Origin: Bradyrhizobium paxllaeri
GTDB taxonomy: Bacteria > Pseudomonadota > Alphaproteobacteria > Rhizobiales > Xanthobacteraceae
Direction: 5' to 3'
NCBI RefSeq assembly: GCF_001693515.2
Contig: NZ_CP042968.1
Span: 3,906,001-3,970,000, forward strand
Length of the DNA: 64,000 nucleotides
Below the pieces are notes generated by a model. It saw only the letters and a program-made list of their open reading frames with translations, ran no database searches and was not told the origin of the DNA. Of the stretch, positions 45,798-54,524 are shown piece after piece (positions within the stretch are counted from its first letter, which is position 1; every line of letters begins with the position of its first letter). The position numbers were made by a program, and so were the translations under genes.

Positions 45798-48107
45798 ATG
45801 TCGTCCTATTCCGAAGAGCTCCATTCCGCGGCGCTTGCGTATCACCGGCTGCCGCGCCCGGGTAAACTCGAGATCCAGGCGACCAAGCCGCTCGCCAACC
45901 AGCGCGACCTCGCACTGGCCTATTCGCCCGGCGTTGCGGCCGCCTGTACCGAAATCGCCAACAATCCGGCGGAAGCGGCGGCACTGACCTCGCGGGCGAA
46001 TTTGGTGGCCGTGGTTTCCAACGGTACCGCGGTGCTGGGGCTCGGCAATATCGGCCCGCTCGCCTCGAAGCCCGTCATGGAGGGCAAGGCGGTCCTGTTC
46101 AAGAAATTCGCCGGGATCGACGTCTTCGACATCGAGATCGCCGCCGACACCATCGAACGCGTGGTCGAGACGGTGGCCGCGCTGGAGCCGACCTTCGGCG
46201 GCATCAATCTGGAGGACATCAAGGGACCGGAGTGCTTCGAGATCGAGGCGCAGCTCAAGGAGCGCATGAAGATCCCGGTGTTCCATGATGACCAGCATGG
46301 AACGGCGATCATCGTCGGCGCCGCCATCGTCAACGCGCTGCTGCTGAACGGCAAGAAGTTGTCGGATGTGAAGATCGTCTGCTCCGGCGCCGGCGCCGCC
46401 GCGATCGCGTGCCTCAATCTCCTGGTGTCGATGGGCGCGCAGCGCAAGAACATCTGGGTCTGCGACATCGACGGCGTCGTGCATGAGGGCCGCAACACGC
46501 TGATGGATCGCTGGAAGGCGGTCTACGCGCAGAAGACCAGCGCACGCGTGCTGGCGGATGTGATCGGCGGCGCGGATATCTTCCTGGGGCTTTCAGCGCC
46601 GAACGTGCTGAAACCCGAGATGGTCCAGTCGATGGCCGACAATCCGCTGGTGATGGCGCTTGCCAATCCGAACCCGGAAATCATGCCGGACGAGGCGCGG
46701 AAAGCGCGGCCCGATGCGATGATCTGCACCGGGCGTTCCGACTTTCCGAACCAGGTCAACAATGTCCTGTGCTTCCCGTTCATCTTCCGCGGCGCGCTCG
46801 ATGTCGGCGCCACCGGGATCAACGAGGAAATGAAACATGCGGCCGTCGACGCGATCGCGCAGCTCGCGCGCGATCCGCCGTCGGATGCAGTGGCCCAGGG
46901 TTTTGACAGCGGCGAGGCGCAAGGGTTCGGCCCGGGCTCGCTGATCCCGAGCCCGTTCGATCCGCGGCTGATCCTGCGCATTGCGCCTGCGGTGGCGAAG
47001 GCTGCGATGGACTCCGGCGTGGCGACGCGTCCAATCAAGAATTTCGAGGAATACACCGCGCTGCTCGAGCGCTTTGCCTTCCGCTCCGGCCTGACCATGA
47101 AGCCGGTATTCGCCAAGGCAAAGACCCAACCGGTTCGCGTGATCTATGCCGAGGGCGAGGACCAGCGCGTGCTGCGCGCGACGCAGGTCGTGCTGGAGGA
47201 GAAACTGGCGCGGCCGATCCTGGTCGGGCGGCCTTCGGTGGTCGAAGCGCGGCTCAAGCGGTTCGGCCTCTCGATCAAGGCCGGGAAGGATTTCGATCTC
47301 GTCAATCCCGAGGATGATCCGCGCTACCGCTCCTATGTGCAGACCTATATCGACGTCGCCGGACGGCGCGGCGTCACGCCCGAGGCGGCGCGTACCGTGG
47401 TTCGCACCAACAACACCGTGATCGCGGCGCTGGCGGTGATGCGCGGTGAAGCCGATGCCATGATCTGCGGCGTCGAAGGTCGCTATATGAGCCATCTGCG
47501 CCACGTCCGCGAGATCATCGGGTTCCTTCCCGGTGTCAGCGATTTTGCGGCACTGGCGATGATGATCACCAGCAAGGGTTCCTATTTCATCGCCGATACG
47601 CAGGTGCGGCCCAATCCGAGCGCCGAAGAACTCGCGGAAGTCGCCTCGCTGGCTTCGATCCACGTGCAACGGTTCAACATGAAGCCGCGCGTCGCGTTCG
47701 TGTCACATTCCGACTTCGGAAGTTATGATACCGACTCCTCGCGCAAGATGCGCCGCGCCACTGCGCTGCTGAAGGAAAAGCACCCGGAGATCGAGGCCGA
47801 CGGCGAGATGCAGGGCGACACCGCGCTCTCGGCTGCCGCGCGAAAACTCGTGCTGCCGCATTCGAAGCTGGAAGGCGACGCCAATATCCTGATCATGCCG
47901 AGCCTCGATACCGCCAACGTCGCCTACCAGATGATCAAGACACTGGCGGACGCGCTGCCGGTGGGCCCGATCCTGATCGGTCCGGCGCGTCCGGCGCATA
48001 TCCTCACACCCGGCGTGACGGCGCGCGGCGTGCTCAACATGACGGCGGTGGCTGCCGTCGAAGCCCAGGAGCGTGCCGGTCGTCAGCAGCCGACCCTGTT
48101 CGGCTAG
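45798..48107 (+). CDS. maeB: NADP-dependent malic enzyme, MaeB type
   Basis: 769 residues, the two-part MaeB. Residues about 1-430 are malic enzyme ([55 protein letters not shown]), converting malate to pyruvate with NADP. The C-terminal about 320 residues are phosphotransacetylase-like ([17 protein letters not shown]), usually a regulatory acetyl-CoA sensing part. A GGGGGGAG-like purine run precedes the ATG. In rhizobia malic enzymes feed pyruvate from dicarboxylates. Confidence 0.95.
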   Translation: MSSYSEELHSAALAYHRLPRPGKLEIQATKPLANQRDLALAYSPGVAAACTEIANNPAEAAALTSRANLVAVVSNGTAVLGLGNIGPLASKPVMEGKAVLFKKFAGIDVFDIEIAADTIERVVETVAALEPTFGGINLEDIKGPECFEIEAQLKERMKIPVFHDDQHGTAIIVGAAIVNALLLNGKKLSDVKIVCSGAGAAAIACLNLLVSMGAQRKNIWVCDIDGVVHEGRNTLMDRWKAVYAQKTSARVLADVIGGADIFLGLSAPNVLKPEMVQSMADNPLVMALANPNPEIMPDEARKARPDAMICTGRSDFPNQVNNVLCFPFIFRGALDVGATGINEEMKHAAVDAIAQLARDPPSDAVAQGFDSGEAQGFGPGSLIPSPFDPRLILRIAPAVAKAAMDSGVATRPIKNFEEYTALLERFAFRSGLTMKPVFAKAKTQPVRVIYAEGEDQRVLRATQVVLEEKLARPILVGRPSVVEARLKRFGLSIKAGKDFDLVNPEDDPRYRSYVQTYIDVAGRRGVTPEAARTVVRTNNTVIAALAVMRGEADAMICGVEGRYMSHLRHVREIIGFLPGVSDFAALAMMITSKGSYFIADTQVRPNPSAEELAEVASLASIHVQRFNMKPRVAFVSHSDFGSYDTDSSRKMRRATALLKEKHPEIEADGEMQGDTALSAAARKLVLPHSKLEGDANILIMPSLDTANVAYQMIKTLADALPVGPILIGPARPAHILTPGVTARGVLNMTAVAAVEAQERAGRQQPTLFG

Positions 48108-48156
48108 ATCGCGGCTAAGATTGATTCAAAATCGGGATTTAGCCTCTTGTTCTGAC

Positions 48157-48241
48157 GCGCTTTCTTCGAGCGAAATCCCGCCGCCCCGGCTCAAGTCCGG
48201 GGAGGCATGCTGTGCGCAAAATGCTATGATCAAGAAAGCGC
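48157..48241. repeat. Imperfect REP-like inverted repeat
   Basis: Arms GCGCTTTCTT (48157-48166) and AAGAAAGCGC (48232-48241) enclose a small CCCCGG/CCGGGG stem (48184-48202). It lies in the 290-bp gap between maeB and doxX, which otherwise holds no supported gene. Confidence 0.45.
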
Positions 48242-48397
48242 CTTGGTTCTGCTTCTATCAGTATGTCTGGTGGAGCCGCGCGCAGGCCACCTGCGCGGAC
48301 GGTTTCGATTTGAGCGTTTGAAAAGCGGACACGAAACGCCCATAATCGTTTCGCGCCGCCTGCTATCTTTTGCATGCCATTCAGTGAGGCCGATCCC

Positions 48398-48850
48398 ATG
48401 CCAGCGTTAGTTACCTTCGGGCGAGTCCTGTTCGCCGTGCTCTTCATGTACACGGGGGCGACCAAGCTTTTCGCGATCCAGCAGACGGCGGACTTCATTG
48501 CATCGAAGGTGGCCATTCCGACGGTGCTTATGCCCTATGCCTCGCAGATCGAAACCATGACGGGCATGCCGATGCCGCAATTGCTGGCGATGGGCGTCGG
48601 CGGATTCGAGATTCTTGCCGGGTTGATGATCGCGGTCAATTTCGGCGCGCGTTTCTTTGCGATTCTGCTGATCTTCTTCGTGATCGCCACGACCTTCTAC
48701 TTCCACGATTTCTGGAATCAGCCGGCGCCCGAGAATGCCAAGACGCTGATCGACGCGCTGAAGAATCTCTCGATCATCGGCGCCCTGTTCATGATCGCGG
48801 GCTACGGCAAGGGGCCGCGGCCGAATGAGCCGGCCTACGGGGATATCTGA
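48398..48850 (+). CDS. DoxX family membrane protein
   Basis: 150 residues from the ATG with GAGG 8 nt upstream. Four helices and the DoxX start GRVLFAVLFMYTGATKLFAI are present. DoxX-like proteins are quinone/thiol-redox related membrane proteins of poorly defined function. Single gene, convergent with the second TRAP operon. Confidence 0.82.
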   Translation: MPALVTFGRVLFAVLFMYTGATKLFAIQQTADFIASKVAIPTVLMPYASQIETMTGMPMPQLLAMGVGGFEILAGLMIAVNFGARFFAILLIFFVIATTFYFHDFWNQPAPENAKTLIDALKNLSIIGALFMIAGYGKGPRPNEPAYGDI

Positions 48851-48857
48851 ACCGAAG

Positions 48858-50276
48858 TCAGAAATTCCGGATCGCAACACGTGAACCGTCGAGCACTGTC
48901 GCAGCGTTCTGCGGCGGCGCGACCTGCTCGATCTGCGCGGTGCGGGCCGCGATTCGGCGCGCCTGCAGCCAGTTCGGGAACCACATCGCGATCGCCGGGA
49001 AGATCAGCACCAGCGCCACGCAGGCGACCTGCAGCACCATGAAGTCGGCCATGCCGCGGTAGATCAGCCGCAGATTCCATTCCTTGACGACCTGCTTGAG
49101 ATAATAGGCCGACATGGCGACAGGCGGTGACAGGAACGCGGTTTGCAGCACGACCGCGACGATGCATCCGAACCAGACCATGTCGTAGCCTAGGCCCTTG
49201 GCGACGGGCGCGAGCATCGGCAGGAAGATGAAGACGATGGCCGGCCATTCGAACGGCCAGCCGAGCAGGAAGATCAGGGTCAGGAGCAGGGACATCGTGC
49301 CCCAGGACGGCAGCGGCGAAGCGAGCAGAGCCTTGGTCATCCAGCTCGCCGTGCCGAGCCATGCGAACACGGCGCCGAACACGTTGGAGGCGACCGCGAG
49401 CAGCAGCACCATGCTGGTGGTCGCGAGCGTGGCATAGCAAGCATCCAGCAACCCCCGCAATGTGAACTTGCCATAGGCGATGACGAGCAGGATCGCGCCG
49501 AGCGCGCCGAACGCTGCCGCTTCCGCGGCCGTCGTGATGCCGGCGAGGATGGCGCCGAGCGTCACGATCGTCAGCACGGTTACCGGCACGAGGCCGACCA
49601 GGCATTCCCACAGCACGATCCGCATCGACTCCGGCCGCTCCTCGACCGGCACCGGCGGCCCGAGCTTCGGATTGAAGTAACAGCGGATCAGGGTGTAGGC
49701 GATGAACATCGCCGACAGCAGGAAGCCGGGGCCGAACGCCGCCGCATAGAGATCGATGATCGAGATGTCGAGCACCGGCGCCATTACGACCAGCATCACG
49801 GACGGCGGAATCAGAATGCCGAGCGTGCCGCCGGCGGCGATGGAGCCGGCCGACATGCGCACATCGTAGCCGGAGCGGATCATCATCGGCCCGGCCATGA
49901 TGCCGAGCAGGGCGACGGTTGCGCCGACGGTTCCGGCGGCGATCCCGAACAGCGTCGCGGTCAGGATGACGACCACGTAGAGTGCGCCATTCAGCGGCGC
50001 GAACAGATCGCGGAACGCCTTGAACAGCCGCTCCATGAGGCCGGCCTGGTCGCAGATGAACCCCATCAGGATGAACATCGGCACCGCGACGAGTTCGTCC
50101 TGTTTCATCAGGCCGATGGTTTGCAGGTAGGCGAGGTTGAAGACGCGCTCGCCCATGCCGATATAGCCGAATGACAGCGCGAGAAATAACAGCGTGAAGC
50201 TGATCGGCAGGCCGATGAAGATCACTCCCAGCATCACCAGGAGCATGACTAATCCGAGGAGCTCGAGGCCGGTCAT
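48858..50276 (-). CDS. TRAP transporter large permease (DctM family), second system
   Basis: 472 residues from the overlapping ATG. DctM landmarks: FIGLPISFTLLFLALSFGY, LVAVPMFILMGFICDQAGL, AGGTLGILIPPSVMLVVMA and PPVAMSAYYLKQV. The last two are nearly identical to the first TRAP system at 18990, so the two large permeases are paralogues. The C-terminal tail is distinct (GSRVAIRNF). Confidence 0.92.
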   Translation of the reverse strand: MTGLELLGLVMLLVMLGVIFIGLPISFTLLFLALSFGYIGMGERVFNLAYLQTIGLMKQDELVAVPMFILMGFICDQAGLMERLFKAFRDLFAPLNGALYVVVILTATLFGIAAGTVGATVALLGIMAGPMMIRSGYDVRMSAGSIAAGGTLGILIPPSVMLVVMAPVLDISIIDLYAAAFGPGFLLSAMFIAYTLIRCYFNPKLGPPVPVEERPESMRIVLWECLVGLVPVTVLTIVTLGAILAGITTAAEAAAFGALGAILLVIAYGKFTLRGLLDACYATLATTSMVLLLAVASNVFGAVFAWLGTASWMTKALLASPLPSWGTMSLLLTLIFLLGWPFEWPAIVFIFLPMLAPVAKGLGYDMVWFGCIVAVVLQTAFLSPPVAMSAYYLKQVVKEWNLRLIYRGMADFMVLQVACVALVLIFPAIAMWFPNWLQARRIAARTAQIEQVAPPQNAATVLDGSRVAIRNF

Positions 50277-50866
50277 ATCTCGACCTTTTCCCTGTGCACG
50301 AATTCGCGACCGAACCGAACCTGGTACCAGCACTTCAGTACCTCGGAGACGCCCTGGATCATGAGAAGGAGGGCGGCCAGCGGGATCGTGGCGCGGAACG
50401 GCCACATGATCGCCCGCCACACGCTCTCCTGCGATCGTTCGCCGGTGTCGTAGGAATGCCATGCGTCGTCGATGCTGATCAGCATGAACGTGATCATGGC
50501 CGGATAGAAAAACACCAGATAGGAGATCAGGTCGACGACGCCCTTCTTCCGCTCCGAGTAGTTCTCCCAATAGATGTCGGTGCGAACATGGGCGCCCTTC
50601 AGCAGCGCATAGGCCGCGCCGAGCATGAAGGCGGCGCCATTGGCCATGAAGCTCGATTCATAAACCCAGACGGTCGGTGCGCCGAACCCGTAACGCATGA
50701 CGACCTCGTAGGAGATCGTCAACATGAGGAACAGCATCGTCATGGAGATGAGCTTGCCGGTGACGTCCGTGAAGCGATCGATTGCGCGAATGATCGCGTA
50801 GAACGCGCGCGGGAATTGCGCGCCCGCATTGTCCGGGGCCGAAGCACTTGCGACGTCCGACGACAT
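50273..50866 (-). CDS. TRAP transporter small permease (DctQ family), second system
   Basis: 197 residues, four transmembrane helices. A short polar N-terminus precedes AIIRAIDRFTDVTGKLIS. The WVYESSFMANGAAFMLGAAYALLKGAHVRTDIYWE region (read in parts) parallels the first system. Its stop overlaps the large-permease start (ATGA). Confidence 0.9.
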   Translation of the reverse strand: MSSDVASASAPDNAGAQFPRAFYAIIRAIDRFTDVTGKLISMTMLFLMLTISYEVVMRYGFGAPTVWVYESSFMANGAAFMLGAAYALLKGAHVRTDIYWENYSERKKGVVDLISYLVFFYPAMITFMLISIDDAWHSYDTGERSQESVWRAIMWPFRATIPLAALLLMIQGVSEVLKCWYQVRFGREFVHREKVEI

Positions 50867-50886
50867 GATCGCTCCTCTTGAGGCAG

Positions 50887-50917
50887 TGCTGGCGTCCAGA
50901 CGTTGCGGACGCCAGCA
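50887..50917 (-). promoter_or_regulatory. Intercistronic hairpin between dctP-type and dctQ-type genes
   Basis: 11-bp perfect inverted repeat TGCTGGCGTCC / GGACGCCAGCA with a 9-nt loop, just after the binding-protein stop (50941) in the transcribed direction. A second 6-bp hairpin CTTCGC/GCGAAG lies at 50919-50935. There is no long U-tract. Same layout as at 18327 and 30478. Confidence 0.6.
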
Positions 50918-50940
50918 GCTTCGCTACAGGCGAAGAGAGA

Positions 50941-52062
50941 TCACTTCTTGGTCAGATAGATCTTGTTCTTCCAGTAATACTCGCCGGCAAAATTGTACGG
51001 CGGGAACCAGGAGAGCTTGAACGGCACGATCTGTTCGGCATAAGCCTTCTGGCTGTCGATCACCTTCCGGTAGAAGGGGTTCTTTGCCGCGTGCTCGGTC
51101 TGGATCTTCTCCCACTCGTCGAGGAAGTTCTTCAGGACCTCGTCGGGCGTGCGATGCATTTGGACGCCTGCCTTGAGCAGCTCCTGGCAAGCGTGCGCCG
51201 TCTCGCGGTTGAAGGCGAAGTTGCGCGTCGTCGTTGCGTAAACGCTCGCCACCTTGATGATTTCCTGCAGGTCCGGCGTGAGCTTCTTCCAGACGTCGCC
51301 GTTGATCATCAATTGGCCGCCGGTGACGGGCTCATGCATGCCCGGCGTGTAGTAGTGCTTGGCGACCTGGTGCAGACCGAGCTTCTTGTCCTCTTCGCAG
51401 TTGATCCATTCGGCGCCTTCGATCACGCCGCGCTCCATTGCGGGCACGATCTCGCCGCCGGGAATGGTGACAACCGAGACGCCGAGCCGGCCGTAGGTTT
51501 CCGCACCGATGCCGTAGATGCGGTACTTCAGGCCCTTGAGATCGGCCAGGCTGTTGATCTCCTTCTTGAACCAGCCCATTCCCTGCGGGTAGTCGGTCGG
51601 GATCGGGAAGCCGACGACGTTCAGCTTGAGAACGTCCTTGTAGAACTCGTCGAGCAGCTTCATGCCGCCGCCGTCATAGTACCAGGCCCAGTAGTCCGAG
51701 CCGTCCATACCGTACAGCGGACCGTGCGACATCGGAATTGTCGCGGTGTTGCGGCCGAGGATGTAGCCGAACGGCCCCATGCCGACATCGAGCACGTTCT
51801 TGGAGGTGGCGTCGAACACCTCGAAGGCAGGCACGATCGCGCCCGCCGGAAGCGTCTCGATCTTGAGACGGCCGGCCGTCATCTTTTCGACGGTCTCCGC
51901 CCACAGCTTGAAGATCAGATGGAAGTTCGAGGATGCGGGGTGGGTCGACTGACCCTTCAGAACGAGCGGCTTTTCGGTAGTCTGAGCGTAAACCGGTTCA
52001 GCAAAGACGGTGACCATTCCAAGAGTCACCGCTGCAACCATGGTTGAAGCGTACCTCAACAT
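50941..52062 (-). CDS. TRAP transporter substrate-binding protein (DctP family), second system
   Basis: 373 residues. Signal peptide ends near PVYA/QTTEK. It has LVLKGQSTHPASSNFHLIFK, GPFGYILGRNTATIP, MDGSDYWAWYYDGGG, MPGGEIV-like IPGGEIVPAMERGVIEGAEW and a C-terminal FAGEYYWKNK. GGGAGG lies 9-12 nt before ATG. It resembles the TakP-like 2-oxoacid group and the first system's receptor but is clearly diverged, so a different ligand is likely. Confidence 0.92.
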   Translation of the reverse strand: MLRYASTMVAAVTLGMVTVFAEPVYAQTTEKPLVLKGQSTHPASSNFHLIFKLWAETVEKMTAGRLKIETLPAGAIVPAFEVFDATSKNVLDVGMGPFGYILGRNTATIPMSHGPLYGMDGSDYWAWYYDGGGMKLLDEFYKDVLKLNVVGFPIPTDYPQGMGWFKKEINSLADLKGLKYRIYGIGAETYGRLGVSVVTIPGGEIVPAMERGVIEGAEWINCEEDKKLGLHQVAKHYYTPGMHEPVTGGQLMINGDVWKKLTPDLQEIIKVASVYATTTRNFAFNRETAHACQELLKAGVQMHRTPDEVLKNFLDEWEKIQTEHAAKNPFYRKVIDSQKAYAEQIVPFKLSWFPPYNFAGEYYWKNKIYLTKK

Positions 52063-52195
52063 GTCGTTGGTCCTCCCGATGATGTTATGTGTCTTTTTTT
52101 CTTTTCAGGGTGGAACCGCGTCCGCGTGCTGTCAAGCGCGATCTCTAGCCGCAGGTGGCTCGCGACGAGGCTGATTTGAACGAAAGGATTACGCC

Positions 52196-52750
52196 CTAGG
52201 CGTTGCGCCGCCACGGTGTGACGCTGACTTCATCGGCGGCATCGAGCATCTGCGGTTCGCCGGCACGCAAGCCATGCGCGGCCAGGATCTCCTGCGGAGA
52301 GCGCGCAGGCACGCCCGGGAAGCACGGCTCGCCGCCGGGCAGGCGGACATGCGGCGCGGTCGACAGCCAGAACTCGTCGTAGCGGTCCATGAACATGCCG
52401 AACACGCCGGGGCCGCCAATCACGGCGACGGTGCCGGACGCGACGCCGGCATACTGGCAGGCGGCTTCGAAGGATGGGCCGGCGGGATTCCACAGCGTCG
52501 CGTTCGGATTGGTCGGATCGGGTGCGATCGCAGCTACCGTTCGCGTCAGGATGACGCGCTTGCGCTGCGGCGAATTTGGCTGGTCCTCATAGGAATTGCG
52601 CCCGTGCAGGATCAGGTCGACGCGGTCGAGGGCGGCGGTGAAAAACGCCTTGTCGCCCTCGAACTTCAATTCGTCAGGCATGACGTTGCGCGCATCCGCC
52701 AGCATGCCGTCGGCGGAGACGATGACATAGCCTTCGATGCGCAGCGCCAC
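52196..52750 (-). CDS. Dihydrofolate reductase-like (RibD C-terminal type) protein
   Basis: 184 residues, DHFR/RibD-reductase fold: RIEGYVIVSADGMLADARN, LILHGRNSYED, KRVILTRTV and TVAVIGGPGVFGMFMDRYDEFWLS (parts). The GG-P-x-x-F NADPH site is present. It is probably an NADPH-dependent reductase of unknown substrate; true folate reduction is not shown. Its neighbour upstream is the polysaccharide deacetylase, 18 bp away. Confidence 0.8.
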   Translation of the reverse strand: MALRIEGYVIVSADGMLADARNVMPDELKFEGDKAFFTAALDRVDLILHGRNSYEDQPNSPQRKRVILTRTVAAIAPDPTNPNATLWNPAGPSFEAACQYAGVASGTVAVIGGPGVFGMFMDRYDEFWLSTAPHVRLPGGEPCFPGVPARSPQEILAAHGLRAGEPQMLDAADEVSVTPWRRNA

Positions 52751-52768
52751 GTGTGCGTCGCGCCGCTT

Positions 52769-53722
52769 TTATTCCGAGATCGTCTGGACGACGCTGGAGA
52801 CCGGGCGCGAGCTCACGGTCGGCAGCTTGAGGTCCTTGACGATGTCCTCGTCATATTGCGCGATGGTCTGGATCGGCGCCTTGGCGCGCATCGCGACCAC
52901 CTTGTAGCCGCCAGCCTTCAGCTTTTTGAGAAGCTCGGGCAGGGCTTCCGCGGTGTGCTTCTGGAAGTCGTGCATCAGGATGATGCCCTTGCCGTTCTTG
53001 TCGACCTTGCGCATCACGTTGTCGATGATGGTTTGCGCCTTGCTTGCCTTGAAATCGAAGGAGTCGAGGTCGCAGGAGAAGATCGCGATGTTGCGGGTGC
53101 CGAGATAGGTCACCATCTCCGGCGGGTGCTGCAGCGCGGGGAAGCGGAAGAACGGCGCCGGGGCCTTGCCGAGCGCCCATTTCACAGCGCTAAAACCCTT
53201 TTCGATTTCATCCTTGCGCTGCTGCTCGGTCAGCTTCTTGTTGACGAGGGCGGCATGCGACCAGGTGTGCGATCCGATCGAGTGGCCGGCCGCCGCGACC
53301 TGCCTGAGGATTTCGGGATAGTAGGTGGCGTGCTTGCCGATCGGGAAGAAGATACCGGTGGTGCACTCCTCCGCGAGCGTTTTCAGCACCGCAGGCGTAT
53401 TCACCGGCCACGGACCGTCGTCGAAGGTCAGCACTACTTCCTTGTCGCGAAGGAAGTCGAGCTCCTTGAAATGCTCGAAGCCGAAGCCGGGACCGCCCGT
53501 GGTGTCGATCTCGACGGTGCGGCCGATGCCGAGTGCGTTGGGATTGTTGCAGGGCGGACGGGTCGAGACCGGCGCCGGCGGCGGGGCGGGGACCGGCGCT
53601 GCCGCTGGAGTGGCCTGAGGAGCCGCCGCCGCGCCCTTGGTGGGTAGCGCCTGCGACCACGCCGCGCTGGATGCCAACAACGAAACCGCGCCTGCAAAGA
53701 TCATCCCTGCCGCAACACGCAT
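52769..53722 (-). CDS. Secreted polysaccharide deacetylase (NodB domain)
   Basis: 317 residues from the ATG with AAGGA 7 nt upstream; a longer frame adds non-conserved residues. A signal peptide and an Ala/Pro-rich linker (residues 30-55) precede the NodB domain: T99-F-D-D-G-P104, the HSIGSHTWSH zinc motif and the ILMHDF His motif. The usual RxPxG motif is RFPALQH here, a deviation. It would deacetylate a sugar polymer or amidated surface glycan in the periplasm. Confidence 0.88.
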   Translation of the reverse strand: MRVAAGMIFAGAVSLLASSAAWSQALPTKGAAAAPQATPAAAPVPAPPPAPVSTRPPCNNPNALGIGRTVEIDTTGGPGFGFEHFKELDFLRDKEVVLTFDDGPWPVNTPAVLKTLAEECTTGIFFPIGKHATYYPEILRQVAAAGHSIGSHTWSHAALVNKKLTEQQRKDEIEKGFSAVKWALGKAPAPFFRFPALQHPPEMVTYLGTRNIAIFSCDLDSFDFKASKAQTIIDNVMRKVDKNGKGIILMHDFQKHTAEALPELLKKLKAGGYKVVAMRAKAPIQTIAQYDEDIVKDLKLPTVSSRPVSSVVQTISE

Positions 53723-53879
53723 CTTGTTTTCCTTAAATTTGAATCCCGCATCCGGTCGCGGCGCTGCGCCCGTCCGGTCTGCCTCCATTCCCCGAAGCAG
53801 ATAGTAGCCTAGTTGGAGCAAGCGCGCCAACGCAACCGTTGCGATCACACGCAGCGGGTTTGTCCCCGAGCCGGTTAAT

Positions 53880-54452
53880 TCAGGAAGCAGCCAGTGCCCG
53901 AGCGATGGCGGTTTTCACCCGTGTATCCACGGGGTCGACGGATTCCGGGAAGACCTCGGCAATGTAGCCGTCGCGGCCGATCAGGTATTTATGGAAGTTC
54001 CAGCGTGGAACATCCTTCGGCCGCGCCTCCGCCGCCCATTTGTAGAAGGGATGAGCGTTCGGTCCCTTGACGACGGCCTTTGCGGCGATCGGGAAAGAGA
54101 CGCGGTGGTTTTGAGCGGTTGCGGTGATTTCGGTCGCGCCGCCCGGCTCCTGGCCGCCGAAATCGTTGGACGGAATGCCGACGATCATCAGGCCGCGGCC
54201 GCCGAATTCTGTCCACAATTCCTGCAGGCCGCCATATTGCGGCGTGTAGCCGCAAAGCGAAGCGGTGTTGACGATCAGGATCGGCCGGCCGGCAAATTCG
54301 GAAAGCCTGATGTCGCCGCCGGAAAGCCCGGGAAACGAAAACGCGTAGGCCGTGATCCGGCTCATGCCGGCCTGCGCCAGGGATTGCCTGTTCGAGGCGG
54401 CGGCTGCGATCGCGGCCAGCGCCGCCGTCATCACGCTCCTGCGGTCGATCAT
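53880..54452 (-). CDS. Tat-exported glutathione peroxidase family protein
   Basis: 190 residues from the ATG with GAGG 6 nt upstream (a longer frame starts at 54488). The N-terminal RRSVMTAALAAIAAA looks like a twin-arginine signal. Peroxidatic Cys67 is in NTASLCGYTPQY, with Gln in FGGQEPGG and Trp/Asn in PRWNFHKYLI completing the tetrad. It uses Cys and presumably thioredoxin rather than glutathione. It detoxifies peroxides in the periplasm. Confidence 0.85.
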   Translation of the reverse strand: MIDRRSVMTAALAAIAAAASNRQSLAQAGMSRITAYAFSFPGLSGGDIRLSEFAGRPILIVNTASLCGYTPQYGGLQELWTEFGGRGLMIVGIPSNDFGGQEPGGATEITATAQNHRVSFPIAAKAVVKGPNAHPFYKWAAEARPKDVPRWNFHKYLIGRDGYIAEVFPESVDPVDTRVKTAIARALAAS

Positions 54453-54524
54453 GAAACGCCTCGGCTGTGGTTCAACAGCGCAAAGCATAGCGCAACGTCC
54501 GGACGGTCGCCGCTCAACAAGCCG

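Noticed and set aside
52274..53647. 457-codon rightward frame over the DHFR-like and deacetylase genes
   Set aside because: Crosses two genes with strong motifs on the other strand; no protein-like features.
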